Shown piece by piece: positions 25,668 through 34,722 of a stretch of 64,000 bases of DNA. The DNA is from Streptomyces sp. Edi2 (lineage in GTDB: Bacteria; Actinomycetota; Actinomycetes; Streptomycetales; Streptomycetaceae): assembly GCF_040253635.1 (NCBI RefSeq), contig NZ_JBEJGX010000003.1, positions 2,356,001-2,420,000 of the forward strand, written 5' to 3'. Within the stretch, counting starts at the first letter, position 1. Each line of letters opens with the position of its first letter. The notes below the pieces were generated by a model. It was not told the DNA's origin. It was given only the letters and a program-made list of their open reading frames with translations, and did not search any database. The position numbers and the translations under genes were made by a program.

Positions 25668-26291
25668 ATGACCCCGCCCGTCGTCCATTCGCTGCGCGAG
25701 CAGATCCGCGAGCACATCCTCGAGGGGATCGTCAGCGGCCGCTGGCAGCCGGGCGAGCGGATCGTGGAGCGGCGGATCGCGGTGGAGCTGGAGGTCAGCC
25801 AGACACCCGTACGGGAGGCGCTGCGGGAGCTGGAGTCGCTGCAGCTGATCGAGTCGGCGCCGAACAAGGGCGTACGGGTACGGAATCTGACCGCGGACGA
25901 CCTCAAGGAGAGCTATCCGGTGCGGGCCGGGCTGGAGCAGGTGGCCGCCGAGCTGGCCGCCGGGCGGCTGGCCGAGGACACCGTGGCGCTGGAGCGCGAG
26001 GTGGCGGCGCTGCGCGAGGCGGAACTGGCCGGTGACGGGGAGGCGCAGGTGCGGCACACGGTGGCCTTCCACCGGGAGATCGTGGGGGCTGCCGGGAACG
26101 CCGTCCTGCTGCACACCTGGGAGTCGCTGGGCATCGAGGTCTGGACGACGCTGTCGATCCGCTGGTTCAGCCCGGAGCCGCGCTCGCACGCCCAGGACCA
26201 CCAGGAGATCGTGGACGCGTTCCGGCGGCGCGACCCGAAGATCGGCGCCTTGCTCAAGTCACACGTGCTGAGCTGCGCACCCCGGGTCTGA
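25668..26291 (+). CDS. GntR-family regulator, FCD (FadR) subclass
   Basis: 207 aa from ATG 25668 (AAGGAG 6 nt upstream). Winged helix at residues 5-70 (LREQIREHILEGIVSGRW, SQTPVREALRELESLQLIE), then an all-helical FCD domain with the expected His ligands (HTVAFHREI, SHVLSC) for a metal or organic acid. It lies between sucB and aceE on the same strand; PdhR of E. coli, a relative, responds to pyruvate and controls PDH genes. Control of aceE through the palindrome at 26417-26433 is inferred. Confidence 0.92.
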   Translation: MTPPVVHSLREQIREHILEGIVSGRWQPGERIVERRIAVELEVSQTPVREALRELESLQLIESAPNKGVRVRNLTADDLKESYPVRAGLEQVAAELAAGRLAEDTVALEREVAALREAELAGDGEAQVRHTVAFHREIVGAAGNAVLLHTWESLGIEVWTTLSIRWFSPEPRSHAQDHQEIVDAFRRRDPKIGALLKSHVLSCAPRV

Positions 26292-26416
26292 CGGGTCGCT
26301 CGGAAGGCGCGAACGGACCCCACCGGACGGGGCGGCGGCACCCCCTTCCCTCTGGCACGCGGTGCCCAAAAATGCGGCACCCCGTGCCGACCTGCGGTTA
26401 TTCGTCCGGAGACCGT

Positions 26417-26433
26417 TGATCGATCATCGATCA
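26417..26433. promoter_or_regulatory. Palindromic operator candidate upstream of aceE
   Basis: TGATCGAT-C-ATCGATCA: perfect 8-bp arms around one base, 145 bp before the aceE start and 126 bp after the GntR stop. It is AT-rich against a GC-rich background, as expected for an operator or promoter-proximal site. Confidence 0.55.
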
Positions 26434-26577
26434 GAGGCGTATCGTCTTGCGTCGGGGCGCGACAACCCTGCCTGCCGAACTCGTAGGGGGTGTCGTCAAG
26501 GCCGCCGTCCACCCTGAAGGACGCGGCCGGTCACGACGGCACCCCCGAGCTACCTCCCGTCCGGAAAGGGGCCACCC

Positions 26578-29250
26578 ATGCCCGATCCCGTGCGCCTGCC
26601 GTACAGCCAGCTCGACCAGCTCCCGGACCGCGACCCCGAGGAGACCGCCGAGTGGCGCGAGTCGCTTGACGCCGTCACCGAGGCGGCGGGCCCCCAGCGC
26701 GCCGCGTACCTGATGCGCCGCGCCCTGGAGCACACCGCGCGCACCGAAGGCACCGCCCTGCCGTCCCTCCTGGAGACGGACTACGTCAACACCATCCCGA
26801 CCTCCGCCGAGCCCGCCTTCCCCGGCGACGAGGCGATGGAGGCCAGGATCACGGCCTGGAACCGCTGGAACGCCGCCGCGATGGTCACCCGCGGCTCCGC
26901 CCTGGGCCTCGGCGGCCACATCGCCACCTTCGCCTCCGCCGCCTGGCTCTACGAGACCGGCTTCCAGCACTTCTTCCGCGGCAAGGAAGGGGACGGGAGC
27001 GGCGACCAGCTCTACATCCAGGGCCACGCCTCCCCCGGCGTCTACGCCCGCGCCTTCCTCGAAGGCCGCCTCACCGAGGACCACCTCGACCACTTCCGCC
27101 AGGAGACCGGCGGCGAGGGCCTGCCCTCCTACCCGCACCCGCGGCGGCTGCCCTGGCTGTGGGAGTTCCCCACCGTCTCCATGGGCCTGGGCCCGCTCTC
27201 CGCCATCTACCAGGCGCGCTTCAACCGCTACCTGGACCACCGCGGCATCAAGGACACCGCGAACTCCCACGTCTGGGCCTTCCTGGGCGACGGCGAGATG
27301 GACGAGCCCGAGTCGACCGCCGCACTGGCGCTGGCCGGCCGCGAGGGCCTGGACAACCTGACCTTCGTCATCAACTGCAACCTGCAGCGCCTCGACGGCC
27401 CCGTCCGCCCCAACTTCAAGATCGTGCAGGAGCTGGAGGCCCAGTTCCGCGCGGCCGGCTGGAACGTCGTCAAGTCCCTGTGGGGCCAGGCCTGGGACGA
27501 GATCTTCGCGCTCGACACCGACGGCGCCCTGATCCGCCGCCTCGGCGAGACCCCCGACGCACAGTTCCAGACGTACGCCACCCGCGACGCCGCCTACCTG
27601 CGCGAACACTTCTTCGGCGCCAACGAGTCCCTGCAGGCCCTGGCCCGCGAGCTGACCGACGCCAAGCTGCTGGAGCTGTTCCAGACCTCCCGGGCCGGCC
27701 ACGAGCCGCGCAAGGTGTACGCCGCCTACAAGGCCGCCGTCGAGCACCAGGGCGCGCCGACCGTCATCCTGGCGCAGACCGTCAAGGGCTACACCCTCGG
27801 GGCGGGCTTCGAGTCCCGCAACGCCAACCACCAGATGAAGAAGCTCACCATGGCGGAGTTCCGCACCATGCGTGACGCCCTCGAACTCCCCATCCCGGAC
27901 AGCGCGCTGGAGGGCGACCAGGTGCCGTACTGGCGCCCCGCCGACGACTCCCCCGAGATGGTCTACCTGCGCGAACGCCGCGCCGCCCTCGACGGCCCGG
28001 CCCCCGCCCGCAAGGTCGTCGCCAAGCCGCTTCCGATGCCCGCCGACAAGGCCTTCGACGCCCTGAAGAAGGGCTCCGGCAGCCAGGAGATCGCCACCAC
28101 CATGGCGTTCGTCCGGCTGATCAAGGACTTGATGCGGGACAAGGAGACCGGCAAGCGCTGGGTCCCGATCGTCCCCGACGAGGCCCGCACCTTCGGTATG
28201 GAATCGCTCTTCCCGACCGCCGGCCTCTACTCCCCCAAGGGCGCGACCTACGACCCGGTCGACCGTGACCAGCTCCTTTGGTACAAGGAAGCCAAGGACG
28301 GCCAGATCCTCAACGAGGGCATCACCGAGGCCGGCTCGCTCGCCGACTTCACCGCCGCCGCGACCTCGTACGCGACGCACGGCGAGCCGATGATCCCCTT
28401 CTACATCTTCTACTCGATGTTCGGCTGGCAGCGCACCGCCGACCAGTTCTGGGCGCTGGCCGACCAGTTGGGCCGCGGCTTCGTCATCGGCGCCACCGCC
28501 GGCCGTACGACGATGACCGGCGAGGGCCTGCAGCACGCCGACGGCCACTCGCACCTGATCGCCTCCACCAACCCGGCGGCGCTCTCCTACGACCCGGCTT
28601 TCGCCTACGAGGTCGCGGTCATCGTCAAGGACGGCCTGCGCCGGATGTACGGCCCGGACGCCGAGGACGTCTTCTACTACCTCACGGTCTACAACGAGAC
28701 CAAGGTCCAGCCGGCCATGCCGGAGGGCGTCGAGGAGGGCATCCTCAAGGGCCTGTACCGCTTCAACGAAGGCACCAAGCCCCAGGCCGACAGCCCGCAG
28801 CTCCAGCTGCTGGCCTCCGGCACCGCCATCCACTGGGCCCTGGAGGCACAGCAGCTGCTGGCCGACGACTGGGGCGTGGCGGCGGACGTGTGGTCGGCCC
28901 CGTCCTGGACGGAGCTGCGCCGCGACGCCCTGGAGTGCGATGCCGCCCGTCTGGAGGGCGAGGACCGCATCCCGTACGTCACCCGTGCGCTGGCCGGCGC
29001 CCCCGGCCCGGTCGTCGCGGTCAGCGACTGGATGCGTGCGGTCCCCGACCAGATCGCCCCCTGGGTCGAGCAGGACTGGACCTCCATCGGCACCGACGGC
29101 TTCGGCCTGTCCGACACCCGCGAGGCGGCCCGTCGCCACTTCGGCGTCGACCCGCAGTCGGTGGTCGTCCAGGCGCTCGCCGCCCTGGCCCGTCGCGGCC
29201 AGGTCAAGCCGGAGGCGGTCAAGGAGGCCAGGGAGCGCTACGGCCTGTGA
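26578..29250 (+). CDS. aceE: Pyruvate dehydrogenase E1, homodimeric type
   Basis: 890 aa from ATG 26578, with GGAAAGG upstream. Thiamine-diphosphate enzyme that decarboxylates pyruvate and acetylates the E2 lipoyl arm. Typical length for homodimeric E1. Recognised by GGHIATFASAAWLYETGF, the TPP motif GDGEMDEPESTAALALAGREGLDNL with NCNLQRLDGPVRPN, QTVKGYTLG, and FYSMFGWQRTADQFWALADQLGRGF. A 15-bp-arm hairpin follows at 29341-29386. Confidence 0.97.
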   Translation: MPDPVRLPYSQLDQLPDRDPEETAEWRESLDAVTEAAGPQRAAYLMRRALEHTARTEGTALPSLLETDYVNTIPTSAEPAFPGDEAMEARITAWNRWNAAAMVTRGSALGLGGHIATFASAAWLYETGFQHFFRGKEGDGSGDQLYIQGHASPGVYARAFLEGRLTEDHLDHFRQETGGEGLPSYPHPRRLPWLWEFPTVSMGLGPLSAIYQARFNRYLDHRGIKDTANSHVWAFLGDGEMDEPESTAALALAGREGLDNLTFVINCNLQRLDGPVRPNFKIVQELEAQFRAAGWNVVKSLWGQAWDEIFALDTDGALIRRLGETPDAQFQTYATRDAAYLREHFFGANESLQALARELTDAKLLELFQTSRAGHEPRKVYAAYKAAVEHQGAPTVILAQTVKGYTLGAGFESRNANHQMKKLTMAEFRTMRDALELPIPDSALEGDQVPYWRPADDSPEMVYLRERRAALDGPAPARKVVAKPLPMPADKAFDALKKGSGSQEIATTMAFVRLIKDLMRDKETGKRWVPIVPDEARTFGMESLFPTAGLYSPKGATYDPVDRDQLLWYKEAKDGQILNEGITEAGSLADFTAAATSYATHGEPMIPFYIFYSMFGWQRTADQFWALADQLGRGFVIGATAGRTTMTGEGLQHADGHSHLIASTNPAALSYDPAFAYEVAVIVKDGLRRMYGPDAEDVFYYLTVYNETKVQPAMPEGVEEGILKGLYRFNEGTKPQADSPQLQLLASGTAIHWALEAQQLLADDWGVAADVWSAPSWTELRRDALECDAARLEGEDRIPYVTRALAGAPGPVVAVSDWMRAVPDQIAPWVEQDWTSIGTDGFGLSDTREAARRHFGVDPQSVVVQALAALARRGQVKPEAVKEARERYGL

Positions 29251-29340
29251 GCCATGGGCCGCCGCCACATTGCGGCCCGTGCCTCGTTCGGCGGCCCCTG
29301 CCCGCACCGGGCGCCGCCCGCCCTCCGGGGCACCCCCAAC

Positions 29341-29386
29341 TCCCGTGTGGAGGCCACCTTCCCGCGCCCGGGGCCTCCACACGGGA
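29341..29386 (+). terminator. Terminator after aceE
   Basis: Perfect 15-bp arms TCCCGTGTGGAGGCC and GGCCTCCACACGGGA with a 16-nt loop, 90 nt after the stop. Confidence 0.75.
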
Positions 29387-29560
29387 ACCCACCACCGGCC
29401 CGGCCGACCAAGCCCTGACTACGGCCGGGCCGGGCTGTCTTTGTGGTTGTGCGATGTGGCCGTTGGCGGTGGCGTAGCCGCTTCGGCTCGGTTCGATCCG
29501 GCTCGATGCGGGTTGCCGGTGGCTGGGGCCGTTTCGCCCAGTCGTTGTGGGTGGTGGGTC

Positions 29561-30183
29561 GGAGGGGACGCCCGGTACCCCTCCCCCAGCCTTCGGCCGG
29601 GAGATGCCCCCACGGCGCGGGCGGCCCTGGTCCATGGATTGATTGCCCCGGCGTTCGCTCCGGTCCTGCGGGCGGGGCACCGGACATCCCCTCCGACCGC
29701 CGTACGTTGGCGACTTTCCCGCCGTACTGATCACCGTTACGGCCAACACCCGCTCGCCCCTTGGCAAGGCGCGGGCCAACAGCCAGGTCTCAGCCGCACC
29801 AGCCCTTGGCAGGGCGCTGGGCAACCACCAGGTCCGAGCCACACCAGCTCATGGCAAGGAACTGGCCGAGCGGGCTTGCAGGTTGTCGGCCGCCAGTCGT
29901 CGCCATCCGGCCGTCGTCGCCCAACCGTCGTCATCCGGCCGCCGTCGTCCGCCCGACCGCCCCGGGTGCTCCTTGGCCGCAGGCGGCATGCGTTTGTGTG
30001 TGGTGACGGACAGTGCCACCGGGCGGCAGACGGGAACGCACGAAGGCCGGAGGGGATGTACCGGGACCCGCCCGCAGGACCGGAGCGAACGCCGGGGCAA
30101 TCAAATCCATGGACCAGGGCCGCCCGCGCCGTGGGGGCACCTCCCGGCCGAAGGCTGGGGGAGGGTTCCGGTGCGTCCCCTCC
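29561..30183. repeat. Long 134-bp inverted repeat enclosing 354 bp
   Basis: 29561-29694 and 30049-30183 are reverse complements with only about ten differences. Each copy contains GCGGGCGGCCCTGGTCCATG-type sequence and an inner palindrome (CCCAGCCTTCGGCCGGGAG). The enclosed 29695-30048 holds tandem repeats and no convincing gene. Weaker similarity continues outward to about 29520 and 30230. No transposase is present; it may be a MITE-like or hairpin-forming element. Confidence 0.85.
29758..29870. repeat. 45-bp tandem repeat inside the inverted-repeat element
   Basis: Two full units, 29758-29802 and 29803-29847, both starting CCCTTGGCA and ending CACCAG, then a partial third to about 29870. 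Further on, 29895-29960 repeats TCATCCGGCCG-type units. Confidence 0.75.
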
Positions 30184-30260
30184 GGCCCCCGCGGCAATCA
30201 CGAAACCCGCAAAGGCGCCAGCCCCACCCGTCAAGCGGCGTCACTGAGACAGACGCGACG

Positions 30261-30297
30261 GCGCCCCAAAGGGGCGCGGGGAACTGCGCGCCCAGCC
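30261..30297. repeat. Dispersed streptomycete palindrome
   Basis: GCGCCCC-AAA-GGGGCGC followed by GGGGAACTGCGCG and CCAGCCACAACG. I recognise this as a very common intergenic element of Streptomyces. It sits 54 bp before the WYL regulator start. Confidence 0.6.
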
Positions 30298-30350
30298 ACA
30301 ACGCACCCGCGGACAAGCAAGTTGTCAGTGGCCCCCCGCATCATGGACCC

Positions 30351-31436
30351 ATGCGTGCTGCCCGGCTGATCAGGATGGTGTTGCTGCCCCAGACGCGGCC
30401 GTCAATGACGGCCGCCGAGCTGGCGCGAGAGCTGGAGGTCTCCGAGCGTACGGTCGCCCGCGACGTCCTCTCGCTCTCCGAGGCCGGGGTGCCCGTCTAC
30501 GCGGACCGCGGCCGGGCCGGCGGCTACCGCCTCATAGGCGGCTACCGCACGCGGCTCACCGGCCTCGGCCGCAGCGAGGCGGAAGCCCTCTTCCTGTCCG
30601 GAGTGCCCTCCGCCCTGCGCGAGATGGGCCTGGCCGACGCCGCGTCCGCCGCCCGGCTGAAGGTCTCCGCCGCCCTGCTGCCCGAGCTGCGGGACGCCGC
30701 GACCGGTGCCGCCCAGCGCTTTCACCTCGACGCCCCGGGCTGGTATCAGGAGCCCGAGACGCCCGCCCTGCTCCCCAGGATCGCCGACGCAGTCTGGGAC
30801 GACCGCCGGATCACCGCCCGCTACCTCCGCAAGGACACAGAGGTGGAGCGGGAGTTGGAGCCGTACGGCCTGGTGCTGAAGGCGGGCGTCTGGTACCTGG
30901 CGGCGCGTACGCAGGGCGACTACCGCGACTACCGCGACTACCGCGTCTACCGTGTCGACCGGTTCACCGCCGTGGCGCCCGCCGGGAGCGGCAACGCCTC
31001 CGGGGCCGACGACGCCAATGACGCCAACGATGCCGGCGGGCGGTTCGCCCGTGATGTGTCCTTCGACCTCCCGGAGTTCTGGGCACAGCGGGCGGCCCAG
31101 TTCGCCCGGTCGATCCTGCACGAGGAGGTGGTGCTGCGGCTGTCCCCGCAGGGCGTCAGGCAGCTGCCGTACGTCACCGAACGCGCCGCGGCCCGCGAGG
31201 CGATCGAACGGGCGCAGACCGCGGACGGCCTCGATGAGCACGGCCGGCTGACGGTGACCCTCGCCGTGGAGTCCGCCGAGGTCGCCTACGCCCAGTTGCT
31301 GGCGCTCGGCCCGGAGGGCGACATCCTCGCGCCCCCCGAGCTACGTGAACGCTTCGCCTCGGCCGCCCGCCGAATGGCCGCGCTGTACGCGGAGAGGGAC
31401 GGGGCAGGAGCCGGACCGGACGGCGGCGGACCGTGA
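30351..31436 (+). CDS. YafY-type WYL-domain regulator
   Basis: 361 aa from ATG 30351. N-terminal helix-turn-helix (MTAAELARELEVSERTVARDV, then LSEAGVPVYADRGRAGGYRL) followed by a WYL ligand-binding domain (ARYLRKDTEVERELEPYGLVLKAG then VWYLAARTQGD) and a C-terminal WCX-like region. Unusual are an in-frame repeat of GACTACCGC near 30917-30958 (DYRDYRDYR) and the low-complexity ADDANDANDAGG insert. Convergent with the SDR gene, a common neighbour of such regulators. Confidence 0.9.
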   Translation: MRAARLIRMVLLPQTRPSMTAAELARELEVSERTVARDVLSLSEAGVPVYADRGRAGGYRLIGGYRTRLTGLGRSEAEALFLSGVPSALREMGLADAASAARLKVSAALLPELRDAATGAAQRFHLDAPGWYQEPETPALLPRIADAVWDDRRITARYLRKDTEVERELEPYGLVLKAGVWYLAARTQGDYRDYRDYRVYRVDRFTAVAPAGSGNASGADDANDANDAGGRFARDVSFDLPEFWAQRAAQFARSILHEEVVLRLSPQGVRQLPYVTERAAAREAIERAQTADGLDEHGRLTVTLAVESAEVAYAQLLALGPEGDILAPPELRERFASAARRMAALYAERDGAGAGPDGGGP

Positions 31437-31525
31437 TCCACCGGACGCCCCGGCACGGGCACGGGCACAGGCACAGACACCGGCCCTGACCCCGACCCCG
31501 GCACCCCTACCGTCTCACCTCCCCC

Positions 31526-32446
31526 TCATCGATAGTCACCAGCACTCCCCTCCTTCCCGCCGAAGACGACCTCCTCGAAGTAACCGAAGCAGTCGGGCCG
31601 CGAGCCATCCGCGTCGGTGAAGTCGTACTCCTTCGCCAGCTGCCCGCTGGAGAGCGACTGACCGCTCCAGCGCTCTTTGGCCGGGTCGGCGGCGAGGGCC
31701 CGTACACCGCGGGCGATCAGGGCCGGCGATTCGGCGATGGCGAAGTGCGGCTCCTCGGCCACCGCGTCGCGCCAGTTCTCCTCCGTCACCCCGAAGTGGT
31801 CGAGCATCTCCTCGGAGCGGAGGAAGCCGGGGGTGAGCGAGACCGCCGTGCCGCCGTGTTCCTTCAGTTCGGCGGCGAGACCGAAGGCGATGCGGTGCGG
31901 CGCGTTCTTGGTGAGGTCGAAGCAGAGGTTGTCCCGGTAGGTGCGGTTGAAGGTGGCGGTGCCGTCGGTGACCTCGACCACCAGACCGCCGGGCCGCCTG
32001 ATCAGCAGGGGCAGGGCGTAATGGCTGGTGATGACGTGGGTGTCGATGCCGAGGCGGAACATCCGCAGCCCGTTCTCCAGGTCGAGGTCCCACAGCTTGG
32101 TGTGGAACTCGATCAGCCGGTCGCCGCCCCAGACGCTGTTGACCAGTACGTCCAGTCGCCCCTGTTCCCGGTCGATGCGCTCGGTCAGCGCCTTGACCTG
32201 CGCCGGGTCCAGGTGGTCGGTCGGTACGGCGATACCGGTGCCGCCCGCCGCGCTCACCAGCTCCGCGGTCTGCTCGATCGTCTCCGTGGCCCGGCCGACC
32301 TCGCTGACGCGTTCCCGGGTCGTCCGTCCCGTCACGTACACCAGGGCACCGGCCCGCCCCAGCTCGACCGCCATCGCCCGCCCGGCCCCGCGGGTCGCCC
32401 CGGCCACCAGCGCCACCCGTCCCGCCAGTTCCCGCTGTTCCGTCAT
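31526..32446 (-). CDS. SDR-family protein with Phe at the catalytic Tyr position
   Basis: 306 aa from ATG 32446 (AGGAG 8 nt upstream); a GTG at 32455 is possible but too close to that site. Rossmann fold with cofactor loop AGATRGAGRAM at about 15-25 and LVNSVWGG at 101-108. Homologues I recall read FYDLAK at the active site; here it is CFDLTK, so the YxxxK tyrosine is Phe176 with Lys180 kept and Thr160 near the Ser position. Tyr170 is nearby. Either an altered reductase or a non-catalytic binding protein. Downstream VSLTPGFLRSEEMLDHFGVTE is typical of the subgroup. Confidence 0.85.
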   Translation of the reverse strand: MTEQRELAGRVALVAGATRGAGRAMAVELGRAGALVYVTGRTTRERVSEVGRATETIEQTAELVSAAGGTGIAVPTDHLDPAQVKALTERIDREQGRLDVLVNSVWGGDRLIEFHTKLWDLDLENGLRMFRLGIDTHVITSHYALPLLIRRPGGLVVEVTDGTATFNRTYRDNLCFDLTKNAPHRIAFGLAAELKEHGGTAVSLTPGFLRSEEMLDHFGVTEENWRDAVAEEPHFAIAESPALIARGVRALAADPAKERWSGQSLSSGQLAKEYDFTDADGSRPDCFGYFEEVVFGGKEGSAGDYR

Positions 32447-32577
32447 GTACGCCACTCCTCGCTGTCAGGTGCCTCGCATCCGTACACGGCGACCGTGGCA
32501 GTGAAACCCGACATCTCCTGTCCGGATTCATCGGCCGCCAGTCCGGATGGGCCGCCGTACAGCGGTCCGCCCACCGC

Positions 32578-34488
32578 CTACGGACGGAGCGCGCGCACCG
32601 TCGCCCCGCTCCGCAGCCGTCCCACGACCTCGTCCGGGGCGTTCTGCCCGGCGGGCGCGGCGAGCGTGTTCGTGTGGCCGGAGACCCGTACCCCGCCGGT
32701 GGCGTCGATACCGCCGACCCCTTGGGTGCCGGCCGCGAGCAGATACCACCTGCCGGACCGCGCCCGCCAGTGGACGTTCCCGACCACGGGGGCTCCGAAG
32801 CGGCTGCAGGCGGCGGTGTCCCTGGCCCGTCCGGCGATCCGGCCGGGCTCGGCCGGGCGCGTGGCGGGCGGCAGGAAGTGCAGTGTCACGCTGCCTGGCC
32901 CGCGCCACGTGTCGGCACGGCTGCATACCCAGGTCGCGCTGCCGCTGTCCTCCGGGAGTCGCTGGCCGGCGAACGCCCAGTTGCTGACGGACCGTACGCC
33001 GGTGCCCCGCAGCGAGCCGAGCGAGCAGGCCGTACGGGCCCAGCCCTGCAGGGCCGGGGTGCCGGTCGCCTCCCCCGGCTGGGCGGCCGGTGCGCCGCCG
33101 GGTGGCACGGAGGTGAGGTGGACGGGGACGAGGTCGTTGAGGTCGGTCAACAGGAAGGGAGGGTTCACGGCGGTGCCCGCGATCCGGGTCGAGGGCCGGA
33201 ACTGGGCCGCCGGCCAGTGACCGCAGCCGGTGCCCCCCTCGGGCGGTACCGCGATGCGGTCGGTGACCCCGTCCGGGGTGACATGCAGTCCGTGCACCGG
33301 GGCGGCCGGGGCCAGCAGGTCACGGACGCCGACATCCGAGACCCAGGGCGCGAGCAGATACCGCATCCAGCCGTTGCCGCGGCCGATCACCAGCGCGGCA
33401 CCGGTGGTCAGGTCCGCGTTGTCGACCCGGGCGAAGTGCAAGGTGGGCGTGGCGCCTTCGGGCTCGGCGTAGCGCACCAGCCGCTCGCCGTCGTAGAAGA
33501 CCACGACCGGCACGGCGTCGATCAGGCCCGCGTACAGCAGCTGCGGCGGGTGGTCGGGCGGCCGGGTGGAGGTGCCCGCGGACGTCATGATCCGGGCATC
33601 GGCGGGTGGCGCCGCCCAGACCCGCAGCGCCCGCCCCAGCAGCTCCTGGTCGCGCGCCTGCCGGCCGCGCACGGGCCAGGCGGTGAAGTCCACCCGGGAG
33701 GTGTCCGTCCACTCTTCGTTGGGGGTGCGCAGCAGCCGGCCCGGGTCCAGCGCCTGCTCCGCCGTGGTCGGTGGGTGCCCCGTCCGGTCCCCGTCACCGC
33801 GCGACAGCCCGGCCGCCGCGGCACCGACCGCCAGTACGGCCACCAGCGCGATCGCCGCCCGTACCCGCTGGCGGCGGCGCAGCAGGTCCGTCGGCCGGGT
33901 CTGCACCGTGCACGGGTCGAACTCCGCCGAGTTCAGCAGCGCCGCGGCGCCCGTCCCGGTCTCCCGGTCCAGCTGCGCCGCCGCCCGCTGTGCCGCGTCG
34001 GGCTCCTCGACCCCGGCCAGTGCCAGCACGCTGCGTGCGGCGTCCTCGTCCAGCCCTTCCAGATGCCACAGCCCGAGGGCGGCCCGTACCGCCGCGGGAA
34101 CCGCGGACAGCGCCTGGTCCAGGGCGAGTTCTTCGGCGCCGCCGACCCGCGGGAAGAGCCGCAGGCCCCACACCCGGGGCAGGGCCAGCGGTCCCCGGAC
34201 CGGCCGTCCCTCGTGCGCCAGCGCCAGCCGCAGGGCCCGCAGCCGCACCACGTCGTAGCCCGGTTCGGCCGCCGGGCCGCGCTGCGCCGGCAGCCCGCCG
34301 TCCGGCCGCCGCAGCCGGGCCCGCGGCAGCGCCCGCTGGACCAGGCCGTGTGCGGTCAGGACCCGGCGGTGGCGGCCCATCGACGGGGGCAGGACGAGGT
34401 AGGTGAGGCGGACGAGCCGTGGATAGTGCTCGACGATGGCCGCCTCGGCCCGTTCGACATCGGCCCGGGTGCGTTCGTCCATGGGCAT
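32578..34488 (-). CDS. Membrane-anchored sigma-factor-like protein
   Basis: 636 aa from ATG 34488 (Met at 34482 also possible). Residues about 1-200 resemble an ECF sigma factor: YPRLVRLTYLVLPPSMGRHRR recalls region 2 and AVPAAVRAALGLWHLEGLDED recalls region 4. A single hydrophobic segment follows (AAIALVAVLAVGAAAAGLS), then about 390 residues presumably outside the cell, with LLYAGLIDAVPVVVFYDGERLVRY, RGNGWMRYLLAPWVSD and several Cys (TGCGHWPA, TACSLGS, WVCSRADTW, ACSRFGAP). I know no assigned function; it may be a degenerate sigma domain used as a sensor. Confidence 0.75.
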   Translation of the reverse strand: MPMDERTRADVERAEAAIVEHYPRLVRLTYLVLPPSMGRHRRVLTAHGLVQRALPRARLRRPDGGLPAQRGPAAEPGYDVVRLRALRLALAHEGRPVRGPLALPRVWGLRLFPRVGGAEELALDQALSAVPAAVRAALGLWHLEGLDEDAARSVLALAGVEEPDAAQRAAAQLDRETGTGAAALLNSAEFDPCTVQTRPTDLLRRRQRVRAAIALVAVLAVGAAAAGLSRGDGDRTGHPPTTAEQALDPGRLLRTPNEEWTDTSRVDFTAWPVRGRQARDQELLGRALRVWAAPPADARIMTSAGTSTRPPDHPPQLLYAGLIDAVPVVVFYDGERLVRYAEPEGATPTLHFARVDNADLTTGAALVIGRGNGWMRYLLAPWVSDVGVRDLLAPAAPVHGLHVTPDGVTDRIAVPPEGGTGCGHWPAAQFRPSTRIAGTAVNPPFLLTDLNDLVPVHLTSVPPGGAPAAQPGEATGTPALQGWARTACSLGSLRGTGVRSVSNWAFAGQRLPEDSGSATWVCSRADTWRGPGSVTLHFLPPATRPAEPGRIAGRARDTAACSRFGAPVVGNVHWRARSGRWYLLAAGTQGVGGIDATGGVRVSGHTNTLAAPAGQNAPDEVVGRLRSGATVRALRP

Positions 34489-34722
34489 GGCCTGGAACAG
34501 CCCTTCGCGAAATGGTGGATATGCCGTCGTTCGGTCGTTGCACGCCGTCCAACGAGTGATTCTTGGGACGGTCACACGGCGGAGCCGGCCCGGGTGAGCG
34601 AACCCGATCCGAACACCCCGTCACCGGCGCGCCCGCCATGTCACCGATCCGGATAACGACCCCGTCGCATCCGGGGTACTCCGCATGCGACGGGCCCCGG
34701 CAGGGCAGATGCTGGAGCGGTG

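Noticed and set aside
26431..29382. 983-codon open frame on the minus strand
   Set aside because: Antisense to aceE; no domain motifs.
29219..30234. Genes in the aceE-WYL gap
   Set aside because: Several frames of 80-200 codons exist on both strands, but all run through the inverted and tandem repeats and lack ribosome sites and motifs.
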